In this document: one piece after another, positions 35,915 to 42,798 of the stretch
How positions within the stretch are numbered: position 1 is the stretch's first letter
How the letters are laid out: the number at the start of each line of letters is the position of its first letter
Assembly (NCBI GenBank): GCA_903933585.1
Contig: CAIZKO010000057.1
Coordinates: forward strand, 1 to 42,798
Direction of reading: 5' to 3'
Length of the DNA stretch: 42,798 nucleotides
Origin: an uncultured Actinomycetes bacterium
GTDB taxonomy: Bacteria; Actinomycetota; Actinomycetes; Nanopelagicales; Nanopelagicaceae
The notes under the pieces: generated by a model
Database searches by the model: none
The model's input: only the letters and a program-made list of their open reading frames with translations
Told to the model about the DNA's origin: nothing
Translations under genes and position numbers: made by a program

Positions 35915-36118
35915 TTAAGCAGGATTAACTGCATCAGCCTGTGGGCCCTTTGGACCTTGTACGACTTCAAAAGTTACTGCTTGACCCTCTTCGAGAGACT
36001 TGTAGCCATTGCCTTGGATAGCTGAGTAGTGAACAAATACATCTTGTCCGCCGCCATCAACAGCAATAAAACCAAAACCCTTTTCAGAGTTGAACCACTT
36101 AACTGTGCCTGTTGCCAT
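35915..36118 (-). CDS. Cold-shock protein (CspA family)
   Basis: A 67-residue single OB-fold RNA chaperone. RNP1 (KGFGFI) and RNP2 (VFVHY) are both present in [23 protein letters not shown] and [11 protein letters not shown]. It melts mRNA secondary structure, at low temperature or constitutively. GAAGGAAA before the ATG is a good ribosome binding site, and the long leader carries a hairpin (36145-36168). The 36119-36291 gap holds this leader and presumably its promoter; TTGGCA (- strand, near 36220-36225) is a possible -35. Confidence 0.96.
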   Translation of the reverse strand: MATGTVKWFNSEKGFGFIAVDGGGQDVFVHYSAIQGNGYKSLEEGQAVTFEVVQGPKGPQADAVNPA

Positions 36119-36144
36119 GTAGATATTTCCTTCGGTATGTGAGT

Positions 36145-36168
36145 GAAGCTAAAGATTTCCTTAGCTTC
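36145..36168 (-). promoter_or_regulatory. 5' leader hairpin of the cold-shock gene
   Basis: On the - strand GAAGCTAA and TTAGCTTC form a perfect 8-bp stem around GGAAATCT. The sequence AAGGAAAT, spanning stem end and loop, is an exact copy of the ribosome-binding segment (AAGGAAAT) 26-33 bases further on. Confidence 0.55.
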
Positions 36169-36291
36169 GGTCTTCCTCTTTTACAGCGATACCGAATCCA
36201 TGAAACGGGTACTGCCAAGCGTCCGACTGTTGGAAAGTGTAACTTAAAAGTCGAGAGTTGAAACCCCTCGGGGAGCGCTATTTAGGCTCGC

Positions 36292-37536
36292 TTAGCCCTC
36301 GTATGAGCGGAAAATGAGGACCACGTTGTGCCCACCGAAGCCAAATGAGTCATTAATCGCGGCAATCTGCCCAGCTGGAAGGGGGCGAGCGGCATCTCGA
36401 ACGACATCGAACTTGACCGCTGGATCGAGATTATCGATGTTAATGGTGGGGGGAGCAATGCGATTGCGCAGCGCAAGTACGCAGAAGATTGATTCGATGG
36501 CGCCAGCACCCCCAAGCAGGTGGCCGGTCATCGACTTGGTAGCAGAAACGGCAACATGGCTGATGTGCTCGCCAAGAGCCGCAGCCAAAGCGTTGGCCTC
36601 TGCGACATCCCCGACGGGAGTTGATGTTGCGTGTGCATTGAGGTGCACTACTTCAGCTAAATCAACGCCACTATCGCGAAGAGCAAATTTCACAGCGCGA
36701 GTAACTCCGGCGCCTTCTGGATCTGGTGCAGCAATGTGGTAACCATCTGAGGTCAAGCCTTGTCCGGCGATCTCTGCATAAATCTTGGCGCCGCGGGCGA
36801 GTGCATACTCGAGGGATTCCAGGACGATCACTCCGCCACCTTCGCCGAGTACAAATCCATCACGGTCCATGTCATAAGGACGGGAAGCTTTTTCAGGGGC
36901 ATCGTTGCGCGTAGAGAGCGCTTTCATGGATGCAAAACCTGCAATCGGAAGTGGATGCACTGCTGCCTCGACACCCCCGGTAACTACAACATCGGCGCGA
37001 CCGCTACGGATCATCTCCATGGCATAACCAATGGCCTCGGCACCTGATGCGCAGGCGCTCACTGGGGTGTGAACTCCAGCTTTTGCTTGCAGTTCTAAGC
37101 CGACGTTTGCAGCCGGACCATTTGGCATCAACATCGGAACGGTATGTGGGCTCACTGAACGTGGGCCCTTGTCGCGCAAGATGTCGTACTGATCAAGCAT
37201 CGTTGTAACTCCACCGATACCAGATGCGATAACAACGCCTAAACGTTCCTTATCAACGTCGGGGGAGCCAGCATCGGTCCACGCTTCGCGCGCCGCAATC
37301 AGAGCAAATTGCTCCGAACGATCTAGGCGACGCATCTCAACGCGTTCCATAACTTCACTTGGCTCTACTGCGACCCGCGCCGCAAACTTAACTGTCGAAG
37401 CTTCGGTCCAAGGCTCATCAAGGAGTCGGACACCACTCTTGCCAGCAAGCAGGGCAGCCCAAGTACTAGGTACATCTCCACCGAGTGGAGTTGTTGCACC
37501 TAGTCCAGTGACTACAACGCGGGTTCTGTTATTCAT
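36292..37536 (-). CDS. fabF: 3-oxoacyl-ACP synthase II (KAS II)
   Basis: Elongating condensing enzyme of fatty-acid synthesis II. In 414 residues the catalytic triad is visible: Cys162 in VSACASGAEAIG, His in LNAHATSTPVGD and His in KSMTGHLLGGAGAIE. It also has the C-terminal NDSFGFGGHNVVLIF. It is the last gene of fabD-fabH-acpP-fabF on the - strand, 21 bp after acpP. Confidence 0.97.
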   Translation of the reverse strand: MNNRTRVVVTGLGATTPLGGDVPSTWAALLAGKSGVRLLDEPWTEASTVKFAARVAVEPSEVMERVEMRRLDRSEQFALIAAREAWTDAGSPDVDKERLGVVIASGIGGVTTMLDQYDILRDKGPRSVSPHTVPMLMPNGPAANVGLELQAKAGVHTPVSACASGAEAIGYAMEMIRSGRADVVVTGGVEAAVHPLPIAGFASMKALSTRNDAPEKASRPYDMDRDGFVLGEGGGVIVLESLEYALARGAKIYAEIAGQGLTSDGYHIAAPDPEGAGVTRAVKFALRDSGVDLAEVVHLNAHATSTPVGDVAEANALAAALGEHISHVAVSATKSMTGHLLGGAGAIESIFCVLALRNRIAPPTINIDNLDPAVKFDVVRDAARPLPAGQIAAINDSFGFGGHNVVLIFRSYEG

Positions 37537-37557
37537 TTTTATGTAATTACTCTCTTA

Positions 37558-37806
37558 TTACTTCGAGGCGCCAACGATGAAGTTAACTGCATCTCCGACT
37601 GTGCCCATCTTGGTGACTTCCTCATCTGGAATCTTTACGCCGAACTTCTCTTCAGCGGCGACAACTACTTCAACCATGCTGAGAGAATCAACTTCGAGGT
37701 CATCGCTAAAGCTCTTTGACATTTCGATCTTTCCTGCGTCAACGCCAGCAACTTCTACAACGATCTCTTTGATCCCTGCGAGTACTTCATCTTGAGTTAG
37801 TGCCAT
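37558..37806 (-). CDS. acpP: Acyl carrier protein
   Basis: An 82-residue acidic helical carrier whose phosphopantetheine is attached to Ser41 in EVDSLSMVE. Length is normal with the start MALTQDEVLAG. The frame stays open 19 codons upstream, but that part is basic (NQNRKRDIK) and overlaps fabH. The AGGAAAAGAG stretch before this ATG supports the shorter form. It hands acyl chains between FabD, FabH and FabF encoded on both sides. Confidence 0.96.
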   Translation of the reverse strand: MALTQDEVLAGIKEIVVEVAGVDAGKIEMSKSFSDDLEVDSLSMVEVVVAAEEKFGVKIPDEEVTKMGTVGDAVNFIVGASK

Positions 37807-37822
37807 TTTTATATCTCTTTTC

Positions 37823-38842
37823 CTATTTTGGTTGAGGTGGTAATTCCACGACTTGACCGGCATAAACCAGTCCAGCCCCGAATCCGATCAGTAGTGCATT
37901 CTTGCCATGTAAATCTGGGTGTTCGGCGAGCAAGGCATCCATTGCGAGTGGAATAGATGCGGCCGAGGTATTTCCGGTGGTGCGGATATCGCGAGCGATA
38001 ATCACGCTCTCGGGAAGTTCCATCGACTTGGTCAAAGAATCAATAATGCGCTCATTGGCTTGGTGGGGGATAAAAGCAGCGATATCACTTGGTGTTAGGC
38101 CCGACTTAGCGATGATCTCTTTACCGACCTTAGCGACTTCGTACACCGCCCAGCGGAAAACTTTCTGGCCCTCTTGATGAATAACCGGCCATGCAAGATC
38201 AGTGAGATCTGAACCAGGCTTATAGGCAATCCACGATGGAACCATGGCGATCGCTTCGCGGTTCTCAACATCAGAGCCCATGGTCGTAGGACCGATTCCA
38301 ACGGAGTCGGAGGGACCAACTATTACGGCACCAGCGCCATCTGCGAAGATAAAGGAGGTCGCGCGATCATCGAGATCAAGAAAGTCAGAAATCTTCTCAG
38401 CGCCAATAACCAGAACGTATTTGGCAGATCCAGAGCGGATCATGTCATTGGCAAGACCCAGACCATAAGAGAAGCCTGCGCATGCAGCGCCTACATCGAA
38501 GGCTGCTGCGCCTTTGATCTCCAACTGTTGCGCGACTTCAGTGGAAGCGCTCGGGGTTTGATAAGGATATGTAATGGTGGCGAAGATGATGGTGTCGATC
38601 TGCTGGGCGCTAATTCCAGCGCGAGCGATAGCAATCTTCGATGCTTTAACGGCCATATCTGCCACAGATTCATCGGCAGCAGCCCAGTGACGGGTCTGAA
38701 TACCGGTGCGCTGTTGGATCCACTCATCTGATGAGTCGATGCGATCGACGAGTTCAGAGTTAGGGACGACGCGTGGTGGGCGATAAGCGCCGACCGAGAG
38801 GATGCGAGCATTCTGCGTCGGAGTTGTAAATTGCAGGGTCAT
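37823..38842 (-). CDS. fabH: 3-oxoacyl-ACP synthase III (KAS III)
   Basis: Starts fatty-acid chains by condensing acyl-CoA with malonyl-ACP. In 339 residues the catalytic triad is present: Cys121 in GAACAGFSYGL, His in FIPHQANERI and Asn in TGNTSAASIP. In actinobacteria this enzyme often prefers branched-chain primers from valine, leucine and isoleucine, giving iso/anteiso lipids; that is a family expectation only. Its ATG abuts the fabD stop with no gap. Confidence 0.97.
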   Translation of the reverse strand: MTLQFTTPTQNARILSVGAYRPPRVVPNSELVDRIDSSDEWIQQRTGIQTRHWAAADESVADMAVKASKIAIARAGISAQQIDTIIFATITYPYQTPSASTEVAQQLEIKGAAAFDVGAACAGFSYGLGLANDMIRSGSAKYVLVIGAEKISDFLDLDDRATSFIFADGAGAVIVGPSDSVGIGPTTMGSDVENREAIAMVPSWIAYKPGSDLTDLAWPVIHQEGQKVFRWAVYEVAKVGKEIIAKSGLTPSDIAAFIPHQANERIIDSLTKSMELPESVIIARDIRTTGNTSAASIPLAMDALLAEHPDLHGKNALLIGFGAGLVYAGQVVELPPQPK

Positions 38843-39766
38843 TTATTTGCCACCGTGGTTGCGCGCGAATTCACGAGCACCTTCTATATCGTCCGGGCTC
38901 TTGATTGCAAAGAGTTCGATTCCAGGTTGGGCACGCTTGACCAGACCGGTCAGCGTTCCACCAGGTGCAACTTCGATAACACCAGTAACGCCTTTAGCGG
39001 CGAGAGTCTCCATGCATAAATCCCATCGAACGGGGCCAGCAACCTGACCGACGATCCGAGCCATGAGCTCATCACCGCCCGTAATGATGGCACCATCTCT
39101 ATTAGAAATCACTGGGGCCACAGGGTCAATAACTGTGATCTCTCGCGCGGCATCGGCCAATTTGGTCACAGCAGGCTGCATCACGCTGGTATGGAAGGCT
39201 CCAGAAACTTGAAGTGGGCGCACTCGCGAGCCGGCAGGGGGATTTTCAGCCAAGAGCGCCAAAGCATCGAGCGATCCAGCCGCGACGATCTGGCCACCAC
39301 CATTCTCATTAGCGGGGGTTAATCCAAGAGCAATAAGTGCAGCGACCACGATTTCGCGCTCGCCACCGAGCACAGCTGACATTCCGGTCTTGCTTCCGGT
39401 TGCAGCGGCAGACATGGCGCGTCCACGTACATTGACAAGGGTCATCGCGGAATCGCCATCAAAGCTCTGCGCCAAACTAGCAGCGGTGATCTCACCAACA
39501 GAGTGGCCTGCGAAGTAATCAAAGGAGATGTTCTGACCGGCGAAGGTTTGCATCGAGGAGATAAGGCCAGCGGCAACTAAAAGGGGTTGTGCGTGGGAAG
39601 TTTCGCGAATTTCATCGGCATCTGCAGTGGTACCGAGGGCGATGAGATCAAGATCGATCAGCCCGGACCAATTTTCGACGAGTGCGACAGAGGTCGCATC
39701 AACCAACCAAGGAGTCAAAAATCCTGGAGTTTGGGCGCCTTGGCCAGGCGCTAAGAGAGCGAGCAT
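38843..39766 (-). CDS. fabD: Malonyl-CoA:ACP transacylase
   Basis: Transfers malonyl from CoA to ACP. The 307-residue protein has LLAPGQGAQ at the N-terminus, the nucleophile Ser89 in AGHSVGEIT, the substrate Arg in VRGRAMS and the catalytic His in SGAFHTSVM. It is the first gene of the fab cluster. A leaderless -10 element overlaps the end of the SGNH gene, so fatty-acid genes can be transcribed apart from the upstream glycosyltransferases. Confidence 0.96.
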   Translation of the reverse strand: MLALLAPGQGAQTPGFLTPWLVDATSVALVENWSGLIDLDLIALGTTADADEIRETSHAQPLLVAAGLISSMQTFAGQNISFDYFAGHSVGEITAASLAQSFDGDSAMTLVNVRGRAMSAAATGSKTGMSAVLGGEREIVVAALIALGLTPANENGGGQIVAAGSLDALALLAENPPAGSRVRPLQVSGAFHTSVMQPAVTKLADAAREITVIDPVAPVISNRDGAIITGGDELMARIVGQVAGPVRWDLCMETLAAKGVTGVIEVAPGGTLTGLVKRAQPGIELFAIKSPDDIEGAREFARNHGGK

Positions 39767-39772
39767 TTTAAA

Positions 39773-39778
39773 AGTTTA
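39773..39778 (-). promoter_or_regulatory. -10 element of the fab operon
   Basis: On the - strand TAAACT, 6 bases, then the ATG ending at 39764. Its first bases are the stop codon TAA of the SGNH gene. Confidence 0.55.
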
Positions 39779-40594
39779 TGCGCGCCAATCGGTTACTGCC
39801 GAGTACCCCTTCGCTATTACCTCAAATATCACGCGGATCGCCTCAATTGCCATCAAAATGATCGCAACGGGCAGCAGATCCACCGATCTCTTCAAAAACC
39901 ATGGAGTCCCCTTGCATATTAACCACCAGATCTTGGCAGCGTGTGAGTGGCGATCAACCTCTTGAGATTCTGGCAAATTTACCCGCCATCCCCGCTCTTT
40001 GAGTGCGCTCGCCATTTCACGGGCGAGCATTTGATGACCACGGGGGCCAGGATGCATGCGATCGATATGCCAATTGGAAATATCGTGAACATTAGGAATG
40101 TCGCGAGTGCGAATCAAAATCAGATCGAGTTCGCGGGCAACTTGGTAATACACATTGTTAACGGCGTTGACGCGACGACGAATTACGCGTTTGAGCAAAC
40201 GCGGAACGCGCAAAATTTCACCTGGATCATGTAATTCCACCATGATGATCTCAGTTCCGCGATCCATCAGTTCGTGACAAGTAGCTGTAATGTTTTGATA
40301 GAGCACGCGGGGATCAAAACCGTTGCGTAACATATCGTTGCCACCGACCATCATCGCGCAGATATCGGGAGTGCGCTCAAGTGCGCGGGGGAGTTGCACC
40401 TCTTTTACTTCAGTGGACTTCGCCCCCGGGCGAGAGAAGTTGAGATATTCGCACGAGTCATGAAAGACCTGACTTAAGTAATAACCCCATCCGCGGGGAT
40501 TCCCCGCGAGATCGGTATCTCCAGTTCCAAAAGCTGCCGAGTCTCCGATAACAGTAAAACGCACTCGACGAGTTTGTGGAGTAAGAGTTGTCAT
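39776..40594 (-). CDS. SGNH/GDSL-family hydrolase
   Basis: A 272-residue esterase-like protein. The SGNH blocks are seen as VIGDSAAFGTGD (nucleophile S19), Gly and Asn blocks in MMVGGNDMLRNGF, and the Asp-His pair in HIDRMHPGPRGH. No signal peptide is present; residues about 235-262 are hydrophobic (LLPVAIILMAIEAIRVIF) and may bind the membrane. It overlaps the upstream glycosyltransferase by 4 bp. This glycosyltransferase pair plus SGNH order is frequent in actinobacteria and suggests acyl or acetyl trimming of a lipid-linked glycan. Confidence 0.87.
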   Translation of the reverse strand: MTTLTPQTRRVRFTVIGDSAAFGTGDTDLAGNPRGWGYYLSQVFHDSCEYLNFSRPGAKSTEVKEVQLPRALERTPDICAMMVGGNDMLRNGFDPRVLYQNITATCHELMDRGTEIIMVELHDPGEILRVPRLLKRVIRRRVNAVNNVYYQVARELDLILIRTRDIPNVHDISNWHIDRMHPGPRGHQMLAREMASALKERGWRVNLPESQEVDRHSHAAKIWWLICKGTPWFLKRSVDLLPVAIILMAIEAIRVIFEVIAKGYSAVTDWRA

Positions 40595-41763
40595 GATGCC
40601 ATCATCAACTTTCTCTTAGTTATTACCGAAGGTGCTTTGCTACCGATCCCTTCAATGCCATGCAGCAACATCATCAATTGAATCGTCTTATCCCAAGGCA
40701 AGGCCTCGGCCGCACCACGGGCCACTGCGCGTAGCCGCGGGCGATAGAGCAGAGACTCGATCGCATCGGCAAAAGCCACTCCATTGTCCCGTGCAACTGC
40801 ACCAGCAGGGTGCTTCAGATTGATCTTGAGAAATTCACCCACCGCGCTACTTGCCGAGGCGACCACGGGTGTTCCACTAGAAATTGATTCGAGTGCAGAG
40901 AGGCAGAATGTTTCGAGTGGGCCGGGAGCCAAGGAAACATCGGCGCTCGACAAGATCGCAGCCACGCGCTTGCGATCGGCGATATACCCCAGGGTGTCGA
41001 CGGGAAGATCTTTCGCCATCAAGCGGATCTTCTTCCACATCGGTCCTAGACCCACGATAACTAGTCGAACGTCAATTCCTCTGGAACGAAGTTCGACGAG
41101 CGCTTCAATGGAGCGCTGTGGCTCCTTCTCGGGAGATAAGCGCCCACAATGAACCAGCAGAACCTGCGAGCCTTTTAAAAGCTCATGCCGGAATTGCAGT
41201 GAGCGGTGCTCGGGGCTGAAATTCACTAGATCAACTCCGAGCGGAATCTTGACCAGATTCTTCGTGCCGATCTCACGGAACTCCGCTGCTGCAAACTCAG
41301 TGGTTGCAATGACATGATCAAAATTCTTTGCCAGGCGGCGGTTGTGCCAATTCACCATTGTCTTGCGGGGAAGCCAAGCTGGCAGGAAGCGGTTGGCTAA
41401 GCCGCGTAGCGTTTCATGACTGAAGACCACAGTGGGGATTCCGCGGCGGTGAGCAAACTTTCCAATATTAAGCAAGGTAAAGCGGTCAGAAATTTCGATC
41501 CGGTCCGGCGCTAACTCGGCGATGAGATTGCGCAAAGCCTTGTTGGATTTGATGATGCGATAACTCCCGCTCCCCGGCAAGATCATGCTGGGGAGCGTTA
41601 TCTTGCGACCATAAGGCGTCTGTTCTTGCAAGAACTGAGTACCAGGAACGATGTAAATAAAATCGTGCCCATATTTGAGGTAACCGCGACCCAACTCGTG
41701 CAGCGTCGTCTTGATTCCACCAGAGTTTGGCCCATAGAAATTTGCGACGTGAACGATCCTCAT
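40591..41763 (-). CDS. GT4-type glycosyltransferase
   Basis: A 390-residue GT-B enzyme. The N-terminal domain begins MRIVHVANFYGPNSGGIKTTL with the acceptor-side Gly-rich loop; the C-terminal domain has HCGRLSPEKEPQRSIEA and the E-x7-E motif ETFCLSALESISSGTPVV. It probably uses a nucleotide sugar such as GDP-mannose to extend a lipid or wall glycan. 4-bp overlaps join it to both neighbours on the - strand, so three genes form one translationally coupled set. Confidence 0.9.
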   Translation of the reverse strand: MRIVHVANFYGPNSGGIKTTLHELGRGYLKYGHDFIYIVPGTQFLQEQTPYGRKITLPSMILPGSGSYRIIKSNKALRNLIAELAPDRIEISDRFTLLNIGKFAHRRGIPTVVFSHETLRGLANRFLPAWLPRKTMVNWHNRRLAKNFDHVIATTEFAAAEFREIGTKNLVKIPLGVDLVNFSPEHRSLQFRHELLKGSQVLLVHCGRLSPEKEPQRSIEALVELRSRGIDVRLVIVGLGPMWKKIRLMAKDLPVDTLGYIADRKRVAAILSSADVSLAPGPLETFCLSALESISSGTPVVASASSAVGEFLKINLKHPAGAVARDNGVAFADAIESLLYRPRLRAVARGAAEALPWDKTIQLMMLLHGIEGIGSKAPSVITKRKLMMAS

Positions 41764-42798
41764 GCGACCGCTCCGACGGGGTGCGAAGTGCTGTGACGTG
41801 ATTCAATGATTGCTTTGTAATGTCCGATTAATTGGTGGTTGATAGCACCCCAGGTGCGCGTCTCAACAGAGTCTCTGGCTAGCAGCGACATCTCTGCGCG
41901 GTCGCTGCGCGCAAGGAAATGATCCACACTCGCCTTTAAGGCTTGGGCATCGCTGGTATCAATGATGTATCCGGTGGCACCTGTGGTCACCAGATCGGCC
42001 GGCCCGCCCGTCAGCGGAACGATGCAGGGAGTGCCTGAAGAGAGCGCCTCTTGCACCGCTTGGCAGAATGTTTCGTTAGGGCCAGGGTGGATAAAGAGAT
42101 CAAAGCTGGCATACGCAGCGCCAAGATCCTCACCTGATTTAAATCCAGTAAAGATGGCAGCGGGCAGTTCGCGCTGTAACTTTTCGCGCGCTGGACCATC
42201 ACCCACGATCACAAGTTGTACGCGCGGATCGCGATCGAGAATAGCGAGATCCGAGATGCGCTTCTCATTGGCCAGGCGCCCGACAAATCCGACAACTAAC
42301 TTATTTGGTGCGCCCCACGAGTGGCGAAGTAGTTCATCGCGCTGGGACGGATGAAAGAGCGATGTGTTAACTCCACGTCGCCACAGGTGGACATTGGGTA
42401 CTCCTTGTTCGCGAAGGTCTCCGCAGGCCGCGCTCGATGGCGCCAGCGTACGATCGGTGCTGGTGTGAATCTTGCCGACAATCTTGCGCAGCGAACTATG
42501 CGCGATATTCAGCCCATAGTGACGGGCAAATCCAGCGAGGTCGGTCTGATAAATGGAGAGTGATGGTAGGCCCAAGCGACGTGCGATTCGCGCTGAATAT
42601 CCACCAAGTGCAAAGGGGGAGGCTAGGTGCAAGACATCGGGAGCAAATCCATCGATCAAGTATTCGAGTTTGCGGGAGGGCACCGCGACTGGCAGGCCAA
42701 TGGGAAGGATTGAATGGAGCGGTAGCGCCGCCACTCGCTTGATGCGTGCCCCGTGGTATTCGGTCGGCCCCCCATCGGACTCGGGTGCGATAACCATC
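41760..42798 (-). CDS. GDP-mannose-dependent alpha-mannosyltransferase-like GT4 enzyme, 5' partial
   Basis: At least 345 residues; the N-terminus lies beyond the right edge, since the visible MVIAPESDGGPTEYHGARI aligns with an internal part of this family. Signatures: LHLASPFALGGYSARIARRLG, VGFVGRLANEKRI, VIVGDGPAREKL and the E-x7-E motif NETFCQAVQEALSSGTPCI. The pattern is that of actinobacterial MgtA/PimB-type mannosyltransferases acting on phosphatidylinositol or glucuronosyl-diacylglycerol acceptors. Exact donor and acceptor are inferred. Confidence 0.88.
   Translation of the reverse strand, partial: MVIAPESDGGPTEYHGARIKRVAALPLHSILPIGLPVAVPSRKLEYLIDGFAPDVLHLASPFALGGYSARIARRLGLPSLSIYQTDLAGFARHYGLNIAHSSLRKIVGKIHTSTDRTLAPSSAACGDLREQGVPNVHLWRRGVNTSLFHPSQRDELLRHSWGAPNKLVVGFVGRLANEKRISDLAILDRDPRVQLVIVGDGPAREKLQRELPAAIFTGFKSGEDLGAAYASFDLFIHPGPNETFCQAVQEALSSGTPCIVPLTGGPADLVTTGATGYIIDTSDAQALKASVDHFLARSDRAEMSLLARDSVETRTWGAINHQLIGHYKAIIESRHSTSHPVGAVA

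Noticed and set aside
37807-37863. Longer acyl carrier protein start
   Set aside because: The extra 19 residues are basic, overlap the 3' end of fabH and are absent from ACP families.

Overview
The window looks like the chromosome of a small-genome actinobacterium (Actinomycetota) of intermediate G+C, most like freshwater acI/Nanopelagicales-type lineages. This placement is inference from gene content, not a database match. Supporting signs are a DUF4192 protein, a class II (B12-dependent) ribonucleotide reductase paired with NrdR, the fabD-fabH-acpP-fabF order, the leuA-recO-uppS and glyS-dusB-dgt-dnaG runs, and many genes that seem to be transcribed without a 5' leader. No prophage, insertion sequence, CRISPR array or rRNA operon was seen.

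Layout. Positions 1-1.7 kb hold the end of an aldehyde dehydrogenase and its DUF779 partner. Positions 1.8-5.4 kb hold nrdR-nrdJ behind two NrdR-box-like sites spaced 31 bp apart. Positions 5.4-9.8 kb form an accessory-looking stretch bounded by two direct copies of an unusual terminator-containing repeat. It carries a small membrane protein, a secreted 634-residue collagen-like protein and, on the opposite strand, a uracil/xanthine permease; it ends in a gene-free 427-bp gap with an orphan terminator and a candidate small RNA. Positions 9.9-19.4 kb hold a DinG-type helicase, a Nudix hydrolase, a PKD-domain protein, a DUF4192 protein, alanine dehydrogenase, a leucine leader peptide with leuA, then recO, uppS and a ZIP metal transporter.

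Positions 19.5-27.8 kb hold a small unknown protein, a double GNAT protein, glyS-dusB-DUF218, dgt-dnaG and tRNA-Asn. Positions 27.8-33.6 kb hold a DoxX-Rieske fusion protein and an ACT protein on the + strand. They face galE, a GH25 lysozyme, an 89-residue protein, a DHA2-family exporter and a ParB-like protein on the - strand. Positions 34.2-36.1 kb hold an aldo/keto reductase, a CAT-anticodon tRNA, an M23 peptidase and a cold-shock protein. Positions 36.3-42.8 kb hold, on the - strand, two glycosyltransferases and an SGNH hydrolase upstream of the fatty-acid synthesis genes fabD-fabH-acpP-fabF.

How it works together. Envelope and lipid functions recur: fatty-acid synthesis, undecaprenyl diphosphate synthesis, glycosyltransferases, GalE, two cell-wall hydrolases and a collagen-like surface protein. 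A second theme is DNA precursors and replication (NrdR/NrdJ, Dgt, DnaG, DinG, RecO). The most striking regulatory feature is a TANNNT -10 element placed 6 or 7 bases before the start codon of at least 13 genes, including the leucine leader peptide. This implies leaderless mRNAs and fixes several start codons. Other RNA-level candidates are the leuA attenuator, 5' hairpins before the collagen operon, the DoxX-Rieske gene and cspA, and the orphan transcript near 9.63-9.72 kb.
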